Positions 54,712-64,000 of a stretch of DNA of 64,000 nt are shown one piece after another (positions within the stretch are counted from its first letter, which is position 1; each line of letters opens with the position of its first letter). The translations under genes were made by a program, and so were the position numbers. The notes beneath the pieces are model-generated. The model did no database searches, was not told the DNA's origin, and saw nothing but the letters and a program-made list of their open reading frames with translations. The stretch comes from Streptomyces avicenniae (GTDB taxonomy: Bacteria > Actinomycetota > Actinomycetes > Streptomycetales > Streptomycetaceae), in contig NZ_JOEK01000002.1 of NCBI RefSeq assembly GCF_000719135.1, positions 522,640 to 586,639 on the forward strand, written 5' to 3'.

Positions 54712-56530
54712 GACCGTCGCCCCCGTACACGTCGTTCCTGTGTGCGTCCCCCGCCGCCCCGTGCCCGTCCGCCACCGCCACGGCCGCCGCTTCCTGCGGC
54801 ACCTGCTGCTGCGGCAGACCCCCCGCCGCGCGGCGCTCCAGCCCGGCACGCGAGTCCCGCGGCTCCAGTGGCAGCGGCGAACCCCGCAGCGGATCACCCG
54901 CCGTACGCGGCAGCGTCAGCCGGAACTGCGCCCCACCGCCCGGCTCGCCCCACGCCTCCAGCCGCCCGCCGTGCAGATGCGCGTCCTCCACCGCGATGGA
55001 CAGCCCGAGACCGGTCCCGCCCGTCGTCCGCGCCCGCGCGGGGTCGGCACGCCAGAAACGGTTGAACACCCGCTCCGCATCCCCCGTGCGCAGCCCGATC
55101 CCGTAGTCACGGACCGCCACCGCCACGGCACGGCCGTCCCGGCCCGCCGCCAGGCGGACCACCACGTCGCGGCCCTCCCCGTGCTCGATGGCGTTGACGA
55201 CGAGGTTGCGCAGCACCCGTTCGATACGCCGGGGATCCACCTCGGCCACCACGGGCCGCGACGCCCCCCGCACCAGCAGCCGTCCGCCCTTGCGGTCGGC
55301 CAGGGGCTCGGCGCCCTCGACGACACGCTTCACGACGTCCCGCAGGTCGGTCGGCTCCGCCTCCAGCTGGGCCGCCCCCGCGTCGAAGCGGGAGATCTCC
55401 AGCAGGTCGGCGAGCAGCGACTCGAAACGGTCGAGCTGGCTCAGCAGCAGCTCCGCCGACCGCGCGGTGGCCGGGTCGAACTCGGAGCGCGCCTCGTGGA
55501 TGAAGTCCGCCGCCATCCGCACCGTCGTCAGCGGCGTCCGCAGCTCGTGCGAGACGTCCGAGACGAAGCGGCGCTGCATGCGTGACAGCTCCTCCATCTG
55601 CTGGATCTTGAGCTGGAGGTTGCGCGCCATCTTGTTGAACGACTCGCCGAGCCGCGCGATGTCGTCCTCGCCGCTGACCTTCATCCGCTCCTGGAGCCGC
55701 CCCGCCGCCAGCCGCTCCGCGATCCGCGCCGCCATCCGCACCGGCGTGACGACCTGCCGCACCACGAGCCACGCGATCGCCCCCAGCAGCGCCACGACGA
55801 AGACGCCCGCCGTCGCGATCGTCCCGGTCACGAGGCTGAGCGACTTCTCCTCCTGCGCGAACGGGAAGAGGTAGTACAGCTGGTAGGGATTCCCCTGGTT
55901 GTCCACCAGCCGACGGCCGATGACCAGAGCCTTCTCGGTCTGCCCGTCGGGCCGCACGATGGTCCCGTACTGGCGGTGCGTCGCCGCGTCACGGTCGAGC
56001 GCCTCCCGCATCTCCCGGCTGACGCTCTGCGTCGGCTGCACGTCCTGCGAGCCGCGCGGCGCCCAGCGCGTCAGGTCCGACTCGCCGGGGAACGGCTTGG
56101 ACAGGTCGGAGCTGAGCGCGACCACGGAGTAGACGCCCTGCCCGCCGCTCGCGAGCTGGAGCACCATGGAGTTGAGCCAGTTCCGCGAATCGACCGGCTG
56201 CCCGTTCCCGGTGTCGGCGGCGTCCGTCGCGAGGTCGAGGGCGACGGAGAAACCGCCCTCCGCCTGGCTCTGCGCCGTCTGCCGCTTCGACTCCAGCAGC
56301 CCGTTGCGCACCTGGCCTATCACGACGATGCCCAGCACCACCACGACGGCCAGCGACAGCAGCAGCGTGCTCGCGACGACACGCAGCTGGATGTTGCGCC
56401 GCCACAGCCGCATCAGCGACAGCAGCGGCCCACGGGCCCAGCGTCCGAAGATCCGGATGGCGGGCTGCGCCCCGGTCGCCGCCCCCTCGGTCAGCAGCCG
56501 GGACCCGTGCCTCCACAGGCGGGTGGGCAT
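54701..56530 (-). CDS. mtrB: Sensor histidine kinase MtrB
   Basis: A protein of 609 residues. Two membrane helices (about 52-72 and 238-258) flank an extracellular sensor region; then HAMP (259-310), HisKA with His328 in FVSDVSHELRTPLTTV, and HATPase with a final GTGLGLSIA motif near 515. It phosphorylates MtrA; the pair controls cell-wall, osmotic and developmental genes. The ATG overlaps the mtrA stop by one base (ATGA). Confidence 0.95.
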   Translation of the reverse strand: MPTRLWRHGSRLLTEGAATGAQPAIRIFGRWARGPLLSLMRLWRRNIQLRVVASTLLLSLAVVVVLGIVVIGQVRNGLLESKRQTAQSQAEGGFSVALDLATDAADTGNGQPVDSRNWLNSMVLQLASGGQGVYSVVALSSDLSKPFPGESDLTRWAPRGSQDVQPTQSVSREMREALDRDAATHRQYGTIVRPDGQTEKALVIGRRLVDNQGNPYQLYYLFPFAQEEKSLSLVTGTIATAGVFVVALLGAIAWLVVRQVVTPVRMAARIAERLAAGRLQERMKVSGEDDIARLGESFNKMARNLQLKIQQMEELSRMQRRFVSDVSHELRTPLTTVRMAADFIHEARSEFDPATARSAELLLSQLDRFESLLADLLEISRFDAGAAQLEAEPTDLRDVVKRVVEGAEPLADRKGGRLLVRGASRPVVAEVDPRRIERVLRNLVVNAIEHGEGRDVVVRLAAGRDGRAVAVAVRDYGIGLRTGDAERVFNRFWRADPARARTTGGTGLGLSIAVEDAHLHGGRLEAWGEPGGGAQFRLTLPRTAGDPLRGSPLPLEPRDSRAGLERRAAGGLPQQQVPQEAAAVAVADGHGAAGDAHRNDVYGGDGHAR

Positions 56531-57207
56531 CAGCCCGACCCGGCCTTGTAGCCGACACCCCGCACGGTCACGACGATCTCCGGACGCTCGGGGTCACGCT
56601 CGACCTTGGACCGCAGCCGCTGCACGTGGACGTTCACCAGCCGCGTGTCCGCCGCATGCCGATAACCCCACACCTGTTCGAGCAGTACCTCGCGCGTGAA
56701 CACCTGCCACGGCTTGCGCGCCAGCGCCACCAGCAGGTCGAACTCCAGCGGCGTCAGCGAGATCGTCTGGCTGCCCCGCTTCACGGAGTGCCCGGCGACG
56801 TCGATCACCAGGTCGCCGATGGCCAGCTGCTCGGGCGCAGGCTCCTCCGACCGCCGCAGCCGCGCCCTGATCCGGGCGATCAGCTCCTTCGGCTTGAACG
56901 GCTTGACGATGTAGTCGTCCGCCCCCGACTCCAGACCCACGACCACGTCCACCGTGTCGCTCTTCGCCGTGAGCATGACGATCGGCACGCCGGACTCGCC
57001 GCGGATCAGCCGGCACACCTCGATGCCGTCCCGCCCCGGCAGCATCAGGTCGAGCAGCACCAGGTCCGGCTTGATCTCACGGAACGCGGCCAGCGCCTTG
57101 TCACCGTCCGCCACGAACGACGGGTCGAAGCCCTCCCCGCGCAGCACGATGCCCAGCATCTCCGCCAGAGCGGTGTCGTCATCGACGACGAGTACGCGTC
57201 CCTTCAT
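56530..57207 (-). CDS. mtrA: Response regulator MtrA
   Basis: A protein of 225 residues, an OmpR-type regulator. Receiver Asp53 in LVLLDLMLPGRDG, Lys in YIVKPF, and a C-terminal winged helix with WGYRHAADTRLVNVHVQRLR. It binds promoters of developmental and cell-wall genes. The ATG at 57207 begins MKGRVLVVDDD. The mtnA stop is only 23 bases upstream, so mtnA and mtrA-mtrB-lpqB may share a transcript. Confidence 0.96.
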   Translation of the reverse strand: MKGRVLVVDDDTALAEMLGIVLRGEGFDPSFVADGDKALAAFREIKPDLVLLDLMLPGRDGIEVCRLIRGESGVPIVMLTAKSDTVDVVVGLESGADDYIVKPFKPKELIARIRARLRRSEEPAPEQLAIGDLVIDVAGHSVKRGSQTISLTPLEFDLLVALARKPWQVFTREVLLEQVWGYRHAADTRLVNVHVQRLRSKVERDPERPEIVVTVRGVGYKAGSG

Positions 57208-57230
57208 ACCTTCATCATCCCATCCCCTGC

Positions 57231-58280
57231 TCAGGACCCAGCCGTACGTGTGCGGGAACACAGTGCGGCAAGACTCCCACGGTCCACGGACGACACCACA
57301 CCCTCCTCGGTCACGATCGCGGTCACCAGCCCGGGCGGCGTCACGTCGAAGGCCGGGTTGTACGCCTGCGCCCCCACCGGCGTGACCGACACCCCGGGCC
57401 GCAGCTCCGTCACCTCGTGCGACGCCCGCTGCTCCACCGGGATCGCGGCGCCGTCCTGCGTCCCGAGATCGACCGTGGACGTCGGCGCCACCACGACGAA
57501 CGGCACCCCGTGGTGCCGCGCCAGCACGGCCAGCGGATACGTGCCCACCTTGTTCGCCACCGCCCCGTCCGCCGCGATACGGTCCGCCCCCACCAGCACC
57601 GCGTCCACCTCCCCCGCCGCGAACAACGACCCCGCCGCCGCGTCCGCCAGCACCGCGTACGGCATCCCCGCGCGCGCCGCCTCGTACGCCGTGAGCCGCG
57701 CGCCCTGGAGCAGGGGGCGCGTCTCGTCCACCCACAGACGCCGCAGCTCCCCCTCCCGGTGCACCCGCCGCACCACCGCGAACGCCGTCCCCTCACCACC
57801 CGAGACGAGCGCCCCGGTGTTGCAGTGCGTGAGCAGCCGGTAGCCGCCGCCGGGCAGCAGCTCCCCCAGCAGGTCACGCCCCAGCTCCGCCATCCGCTCG
57901 CTCGCCTGCGCGTCCTCCCGGTGCAGCGCCCGCGCCTCCGCCAGGGCCGCCGCGGCGCCTCCCGCGCGGTACGCCTCCGCCGCCCGCCGGACCCCGTACG
58001 CCAGGTTCACCGCGGTCGGCCGCGCACCGGCGAGCTGCTGCGCCGCGTCCTCCACGTCGTAGCCCCGCGCGGCGGCCAGCGCGACACCGTACGCACCGGC
58101 GAGCCCCAGCAGCGGCGCCCCCCGCACCACCAGGGACTGGACGGCCGCGACGAGCCCCGGCACATCGGTGACGACGAGTTCCTCCTCCGCCCCGGGCAGA
58201 CGTGTCTGGTCCAGCAGCACGAGGACGGGTCCGTCCGGCGGTTCCGCCCAGCGCAGGGCGGAGAGTCGGTGATCAGCCAT
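57231..58280 (-). CDS. mtnA: Methylthioribose-1-phosphate isomerase
   Basis: A protein of 349 residues. The catalytic Cys153 lies in THCNTGAL and Asp233 in GADRIAADG, both family-invariant, and VRGAPLLGLAGAYGVALAA matches the substrate region. It converts methylthioribose-1-phosphate to methylthioribulose-1-phosphate in methionine salvage. Its place just upstream of mtrAB-lpqB suggests shared transcription; it is divergent from the membrane protein gene at 58409. Confidence 0.93.
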   Translation of the reverse strand: MADHRLSALRWAEPPDGPVLVLLDQTRLPGAEEELVVTDVPGLVAAVQSLVVRGAPLLGLAGAYGVALAAARGYDVEDAAQQLAGARPTAVNLAYGVRRAAEAYRAGGAAAALAEARALHREDAQASERMAELGRDLLGELLPGGGYRLLTHCNTGALVSGGEGTAFAVVRRVHREGELRRLWVDETRPLLQGARLTAYEAARAGMPYAVLADAAAGSLFAAGEVDAVLVGADRIAADGAVANKVGTYPLAVLARHHGVPFVVVAPTSTVDLGTQDGAAIPVEQRASHEVTELRPGVSVTPVGAQAYNPAFDVTPPGLVTAIVTEEGVVSSVDRGSLAALCSRTRTAGS

Positions 58281-58408
58281 TGGCCCAGTCTGCCCGCAGG
58301 ACCCCGACGAGAGAAGGCAAGCCGCAGGGAGCGCCGCGCACCGGGGCGGCGTCATGGCACGATGGGCGCCAACGACTTGACTCGAACATTGCTGAACGAG
58401 GTGACAGC

Positions 58409-59611
58409 GTGAGCGACTCGCCGGGTTGGGCTCCACCCGGGTCTCCCCCACCGGAAGACGGCCCCGAGGGCCGCTCACCCGCCGACCCCTCCGCACCGCA
58501 GCAACAGCCACAGCCCACCCCGCCCCCGCAGGCCCAGCAGCCGCAAGGCTGGGGGCAGCAGCCCCAGGGCTGGGGCCAGGCACCCCAGGGGTGGGGCCAG
58601 CCGACGCAGGGCTGGGGGCAGCAGGCGCCGCAGCAGTGGGCCTCCCCCGGCTGGCAGCGCGCCGCGTTCGCCGCCAAGCCGGGCGTCATCCCCCTGCGCC
58701 CCCTCGGCGTCGGCGAGATACTCGACGGCGCGGTCTCGACCGCCCGCAGCTACTGGCGCACCGTGCTGACGGTCGCCCTCGCCATCGCCGTCCTCACCCA
58801 GCTCGTCTCCTCCGTCGGCCTGGCCCTGTGGACCGACGACAGCCCGCTGCTGCTGGACACCGACGACAGCTACACCGACGAGCAGCTGAACGACGCGCTC
58901 GGCGACCTCGTCGTCTGGGGCGGCACCACGGCCCTCGTCAGCCTCCTCGGCAGCGTCCTCGCGACCGCCATGCTGACGATGGTCGTCAGCCGCGCCGTCC
59001 TCGGCCGCCCCGTCACCGTCGGCGAGGCGTGGCGCGACTCCCGGCCCCGCCTGCTGCGGCTCCTCGGCCTGGTCCTGCTCATCCCGCTGATCGCGTGCGG
59101 TGTGCTGATCGTGCCCGTCGCCGTCGGCATCGCGACCGGCAACGCCCCGGTCACGGTCCTGCTCCTCATCGGAGGCGTCGTCGTCGGGATCTGGCTGTGG
59201 ATCCAGTTCTCCCTGGCCGCGCCCGTCCTGATGCTGGAACGCCAGGGCGTCACGGCGGCCCTGCGCCGCTCCTGGAAGCTGGTGTCCGGCTCCTGGTGGC
59301 GCGTCTTCGGCATCCAGCTGCTGATGATGCTGATCCTCGCGGTCGTCAGCGGCATCGTGGAGTTCCCCGTCTCGGCCATCGCCACCCTGGTGACCGGCCA
59401 GGACGTCGGGAACGTCCTCGACGGCACGGCCGACCTGACGTGGGGCTACCTGCTCGTCAGCGGCATCGGCGCCGTCATCTCCGCGACCGTCACGCTGCCC
59501 ATCAGCGCGGGCGTGACCGCCCTCCTCTACATCGACCAGCGCATCCGCCGCGAGGCGCTGGACATCGAGCTGGCCCGCGCCGCCGGCGTCCCCCAGTCCC
59601 CCGGGACCTGA
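58409..59611 (+). CDS. Multi-pass membrane protein with Gln/Trp/Gly-rich N-terminal repeats
   Basis: A protein of 400 residues from a GTG at 58409 preceded by GAGGTGACAGC. The first 90 residues are disordered, with four QGWGQ-type heptad units (residues 44-71), and then about six membrane helices from about 110 to 395. It resembles the actinobacterial glycerophosphoryl diester phosphodiesterase membrane-domain proteins (DUF7544/DUF7847) common next to DUF4129. Function unknown. It heads the plus-strand series and the DUF4129 gene starts only five bases after its stop. Confidence 0.75.
   Translation: MSDSPGWAPPGSPPPEDGPEGRSPADPSAPQQQPQPTPPPQAQQPQGWGQQPQGWGQAPQGWGQPTQGWGQQAPQQWASPGWQRAAFAAKPGVIPLRPLGVGEILDGAVSTARSYWRTVLTVALAIAVLTQLVSSVGLALWTDDSPLLLDTDDSYTDEQLNDALGDLVVWGGTTALVSLLGSVLATAMLTMVVSRAVLGRPVTVGEAWRDSRPRLLRLLGLVLLIPLIACGVLIVPVAVGIATGNAPVTVLLLIGGVVVGIWLWIQFSLAAPVLMLERQGVTAALRRSWKLVSGSWWRVFGIQLLMMLILAVVSGIVEFPVSAIATLVTGQDVGNVLDGTADLTWGYLLVSGIGAVISATVTLPISAGVTALLYIDQRIRREALDIELARAAGVPQSPGT
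58538..58621 (+). repeat. Tandem repeat, four 21-base units coding QxQGWGQ
   Basis: Four units of seven codons (QPQGWGQ, QPQGWGQ, APQGWGQ, PTQGWGQ) in the N-terminal disordered region of the membrane protein. Slightly diverged copies. Confidence 0.85.
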
Positions 59612-59615
59612 CGCG

Positions 59616-60293
59616 GTGCCCCCGCCGCACCTCACCGCCTGGCGGGCGGACGCCCCGGGACCGCCCGTCGGCGCGGACCGGGGCCCGGCCCGTGAGGAGG
59701 CCGAGCGCGAGCTGTCCAGGCCGATGTACGAGCGGGGCGAGCCGAGCCCGGTCCGCCGGGCCCTCACCTGGCTGTGGGACAACGTCTTCGGCCTGTTCGA
59801 CGACCTGGCCGTCCGTACGCCCGGCGGCTGGTTCGGCCTGCTCGTGGTCGTCGTGCTCGTCGCCGCGCTGGTCACCGCCCTGTGGCTGCGGCTGGGCAGT
59901 CTCCGCAACGCCGCGGGCCCCCGCGCGGAAGGCGCCCTGTTCACCGACCGCCCCCGTACGGCCGCCGAGCACCGCGCCGCCGCCGACGAGCACGCGCGGG
60001 CGGCCCGCTGGGTCCCCGCGGTGCAGGAACGGACGCGGGCCCTCGTCCGCTCCCTGGAGGAACGCGCCCTGCTCGACACCCGCCCCGGCCGCACCGCCAC
60101 CGAGGCCGCGGGCGAGGCGGGCCGCCACCTCCCCGCACTGGCCGGCGACCTCGTCGCCGCCGCGTCCACCTTCGACGCCGTCACCTACGGCGACAGCCCG
60201 GCCGACGCCGCCGACTACGCCCGCCTGACCGAGCTGGACGACCGGGCGGCCCGCACCCGGCCCCGTCTCCCCGCCACGGAGGCGGCCCGATGA
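59616..60293 (+). CDS. DUF4129 domain protein
   Basis: A protein of 225 residues. The N-terminal 60 residues are hydrophilic (REEAERELSRPMYERGEPS), one membrane helix follows (about 70-90, LLVVVVLVAALVTALWL), then the DUF4129 domain (about 110-220) with a helical pattern including RTRALVRSLEERALLDTRPGRTA. It starts with a GTG only five bases after the membrane protein stop and shares four bases with the DUF4350 gene. In actinobacteria such genes sit with MoxR and DUF58 partners. Exact function unknown. Confidence 0.85.
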   Translation: MPPPHLTAWRADAPGPPVGADRGPAREEAERELSRPMYERGEPSPVRRALTWLWDNVFGLFDDLAVRTPGGWFGLLVVVVLVAALVTALWLRLGSLRNAAGPRAEGALFTDRPRTAAEHRAAADEHARAARWVPAVQERTRALVRSLEERALLDTRPGRTATEAAGEAGRHLPALAGDLVAAASTFDAVTYGDSPADAADYARLTELDDRAARTRPRLPATEAAR

Positions 60294-61500
60294 CCACCAC
60301 CTCCCCGCCCGCGGAGACCACGGCCGTCTCCCCCACGGCCAAGGCGCTGTGGCGGCGCGGACGCGGCGCGCTCGTCGCCGCCGCCGTCCTGGCCGTCACC
60401 GGAATCGTCCTGGCCTTCCTGCAAGACAGCCCCTCCGGCCCCCTCGACCCCCGGTCCGCGTCCCCCACCGGCAGCCGCGCCATCGCCGAACTGCTCGCCG
60501 ACCGCGGCGTGGACACCCGCGTCGTCACCAGCGCAGCCGAGGCGGCCGACGCCGCGGGCCCCGACACGACCCTCCTCGTCGCCCACCCCGACTCCCTCGG
60601 CGACGCCGCGCTCGCCACCCTCCGCGACGCCACGGCGGGCCGCACCGTCCTGCTCGCCCCCACCGCGGTGTCCCTCCCCGCGCTCGCCCCGGATGTGACG
60701 GTCACACCCTCGTCGTCGGCCGCGAGCACCCTCTCCCCCGACTGCGGCTACGAACCGGCCCGCCGCGCGGGCACGGCGACCCTCGGCGGCGTCGGTTACA
60801 CGGCGGGCCCCGACACCGACCCGAGCGTCGGCTGCTACCCCTTCGTCGGCGCCCCCACCCTGCTCGTCATCTCCCACGCCACGAGCGACACCATCCTCCT
60901 CGGCACCCCTGAGGCGCTGCGCAACGACCACCTCGCCGACGAGGGCAACGCCGCGCTGGCCCTCCAGCTCCTCGGCGCCCACCCCGACCTCGTCTGGTAC
61001 CTCCCCTCCGGCGGCGAGGCCGCCGCGGCGGGCGGCGACGAGACGTTCACCGACCTGATCCATCCCGGCTGGCGCTGGGCCGCGCTCCAGCTCGGCATCG
61101 CCGCCGCGCTGGCCGCCCTGTGGCGCGCACGCCGCCTCGGCCCGGTCGTCACGGAGCCGCTGCCCGTCGTCGTCCACGCCGCCGAGACGACCGAGGGCCG
61201 CGCACGCCTCTACCACCGCACGGGCGCCCGTGACCGCGCCGCCGACGCCCTCAGGACGGCCGCCCGCGGCCGGCTCGCGCCCCTCGTCGGCCTGCCCCGC
61301 CCGGCGGCGGACGGCGTCGTCGAGCTGACCGAGGCCGTCGCCGCGCACACCGGCGACCCGGCCCCGGCCGTGCACCACCTGCTCTTCGGCCCGCCACCGG
61401 CCGACGACACCGGCCTGATCCGGCTGGCCGACGACCTCGACGCACTGGAACGCCGCGTCGCACCTGACCACGCGCATCCGAGAAGCAAGGACCGCCCGCA

Positions 61501-61504
<4 letters not shown>
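60290..61504 (+). CDS. DUF4350 domain protein
   Basis: A protein of 404 residues. One membrane helix near 28-46 is followed by a DUF4350 GATase-like domain (PTGSRAIAELLADRG, LLVAHPDSLGDAALATL) and a second helix near 258-278. Catalytic residues of GATases are not preserved. It starts with ATG inside the DUF4129 stop (ATGA) and overlaps the MoxR gene by four bases, showing tight translational coupling. Confidence 0.85.
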
Positions 61505-62480
<976 letters not shown>

Positions 62481-62481
<1 letters not shown>

Positions 62482-63788
62482 TGGCCCTCACGGGCCGCAC
62501 GGCCCTGGTCGCCGCGTTCGGCGCCCTGGTCGTGGCCGCCTTCCCCGGCTGGAACGGCATCCTGGCGGTCCTCGGCCCGCTGCTGCTCGCCGTGCTGTAC
62601 GACCTGGCGCGGGCCGCGCCGGTCCGCGCGCTCGGGCTGACGCGTGACGGCGACACGACGGCGCGCCTCGGCGAGGAGGCCGCGATCGTCCTGACCGTCA
62701 CCAACCCTTCGTCGCGCCGCCTGCGCGGCGAGCTGCGGGACGCGTGGCCGCCCAGCGGCTGGCGCCCTGAGGCGCGGTACGAGGGCGCCCGTCACGGGCT
62801 GGACGTGCCGGGCGGCGAGCGCCGCCGCGTGACGACGGTCCTGACACCGGTCCGCCGGGGCGACCACCGCCCGGTACGGGTCACCGTCCGCGCGTACGGT
62901 CCGCTGGGCCTGGCGGCGCGCCAGGGCAGCCACGACGTGCCGTGGACCCTGCGGGTGCTGCCGCCGTTCACCAGCCGCAAGCACCTCCCGGCGAAGCTGG
63001 CGCGCCTGCGGGAACTGGACGGCAGGACGACGCTCCTGACGCGCGGTGAGGGCACCGAGTTCGACAGCCTGCGCGAGTACGTGCCGGGCGACGACGTGCG
63101 GTCCATCGACTGGCGGGCGACCGCCCGGCAGACGTCGGTCGCCGTCCGGACGTGGCGTCCCGAGCGCGACCGGCACCTCCTGCTCGTCCTCGACACGGGC
63201 CGGACGTCGGCGGGCCGGGTCGGTGACGCCCCTCGGCTCGACGCGTCCCTGGACGCCGCGCTGCTGCTCACGGCGCTGGCGTCCCGCGCCGGGGACCGTG
63301 TGGACCTGCTGGCGTTCGACCGGACGACGCGCGCGTCGGTGCGCGGCAGGTCGGCGACGGACGTCCTTCCCTCGATGGTGAACGCCCTGGCCGACGTGGA
63401 GCCCGCGCTGATCGAGAGCGACCCTGGCGGGATGGCGACCGCGGCGCTCGCCGCCGCGCGGAACCGCTCGCTGATCGTCCTGTTCACCGCGCTCGACGCG
63501 GCCCCGCTGGAGTCGGGTCTGCTGCCCGTCCTGCCACGGCTGACGCACCGGCACCGCGTGGTCCTGGCCGCCGTGTCCGATCCTCGCGTGGCGGAGATGG
63601 GGCGTGCGCGCGGCACGGTGACGGGGGTGTACGAGGCAGCCGCCGCGGCGCGGTACGAGGCAGAGCGCACGCGGCTCGCGGAGCGTCTCACCCGCCTCGG
63701 TGTGACGGTCGTGGAGGGCACGCCCGACGCCCTTCCCCCGGCTCTCGCCGACGCGTACCTGGCCCTCAAGGCATCCGGCAGGCTCTGA
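62481..63788 (+). CDS. DUF58 domain protein, MoxR partner
   Basis: A protein of 435 residues. Two N-terminal membrane helices (about 8-45) are followed by a beta-rich region, the DUF58 signature YVPGDDVRSIDWRATARQ, and a vWA-like domain (HLLLVLDTGRTSAGRV). Its start ATG shares one base with the MoxR stop. It is the last gene of this four-gene operon and converges on the rRNA operon end. Confidence 0.92.
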
Positions 63789-63856
63789 ACAGCGGCCCAC
63801 GGTTTCCCCGCACACCCGGAGAAGGAAAAGGGTGGCAGCCATTCAACGCAAAAAAA

Positions 63857-63890
63857 TTCAGCCCCGACCGGTAATCCGGTCGGGGCTGAA
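63857..63890 (-). terminator. Intrinsic terminator of the rRNA operon
   Basis: Perfect 15-base arms at 63857-63871 and 63876-63890 with a TAAT loop; on the minus strand the stem is followed by seven T bases. It lies about 20 bases past the 5S rRNA 3' end and could also stop plus-strand transcripts of the DUF58 gene. A classic rho-independent terminator, unlike the T-less hairpins elsewhere in the window. Confidence 0.93.
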
Positions 63891-63908
63891 TCCATTATTC
63901 AAATAATT

Positions 63909-64000
63909 GTCCGGCGGTGTCCTACTCTCCCACACGGTCCCCCATGCAGTACCATCGGCGCTGGAGAGCTTAGCTTCCGGGTTCGGAATGTTACCGGGCG
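63909..64000 (-). rRNA. rrf: 5S ribosomal RNA, 3' part
   Basis: On the minus strand the sequence runs from CGCCCGGTAACATTCCGAA to the 3' end ACACCGCCGGAC. This is the actinobacterial 5S rRNA sequence including GGAAGCTAAGCTCTCCAGCG. The 5' part is beyond the window, so the 16S-23S-5S operon continues to the right on the minus strand. Confidence 0.95.

Overview
The window is a 64 kb piece of chromosome from a high-GC actinomycete, almost certainly Streptomyces or a close relative. The evidence is the very high third-position GC, frequent GTG starts, an LAxTG sortase substrate, the MtrAB-LpqB system, PkaA/PkaB-like Ser/Thr kinases, a 180 kDa-type NAD-glutamate dehydrogenase and a TrmB/LuxR regulator pair. 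From memory (not checked), the gene order follows the S. coelicolor segment from about SCO2952 to the rRNA operon near SCO3019, so most of the window is conserved core genome.

Layout. 0.3-5.4 kb: a HelD-type RNA polymerase helicase, then the nitrate assimilation pair narK-nnaR. 5.5-10.1 kb: an accessory block with a secreted 42-residue peptide, an ATP-grasp ligase and a DUF1015 (SerK-like) protein in one minus-strand operon, divergent from two tandem TrmB/LuxR-type regulators with an inverted repeat between them. I find this the most novel part. 10.2-22 kb: a penicillin-binding protein, tmRNA with smpB, an S41 protease, ftsEX, a cell-wall repeat protein, prfB and the kinases pkaB and pkaA, with an FHA/FtsK-like protein divergent from pkaA. 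25-32 kb: a sugar ABC importer without its own ATPase, a two-domain GT2/CDP-glycerol transferase and galE.

32.3-38.6 kb: a second HelD paralogue behind a palindromic promoter, a low-information stretch, a divergent CGNR/EamA pair, and two membrane glycosylation genes. 38.7-45.7 kb: NAD-glutamate dehydrogenase, a HAD hydrolase, DUF6912 and an Rv3235-like protein. 45.8-58.3 kb: secA, a YcaQ-type DNA glycosylase, a NarL-type regulator, long hpf, a ComF protein and the mtnA-mtrA-mtrB-lpqB array. 58.4-63.8 kb: five plus-strand genes ending in the DUF4129-DUF4350-MoxR-DUF58 operon, which converges on the 3' end of a minus-strand rRNA operon (terminator and partial 5S).

How it works together: trans-translation (ssrA, smpB), ribosome hibernation (hpf), translation termination (prfB) and RNA polymerase recycling (two HelD proteins) are housekeeping gene-expression functions. 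ftsEX, the S41 protease, the PBP, MtrAB-LpqB, PkaA/PkaB, the FHA protein and SecA concern the envelope and cell division. narK/nnaR and the glutamate dehydrogenase concern nitrogen. The small peptide locus has no assigned role.
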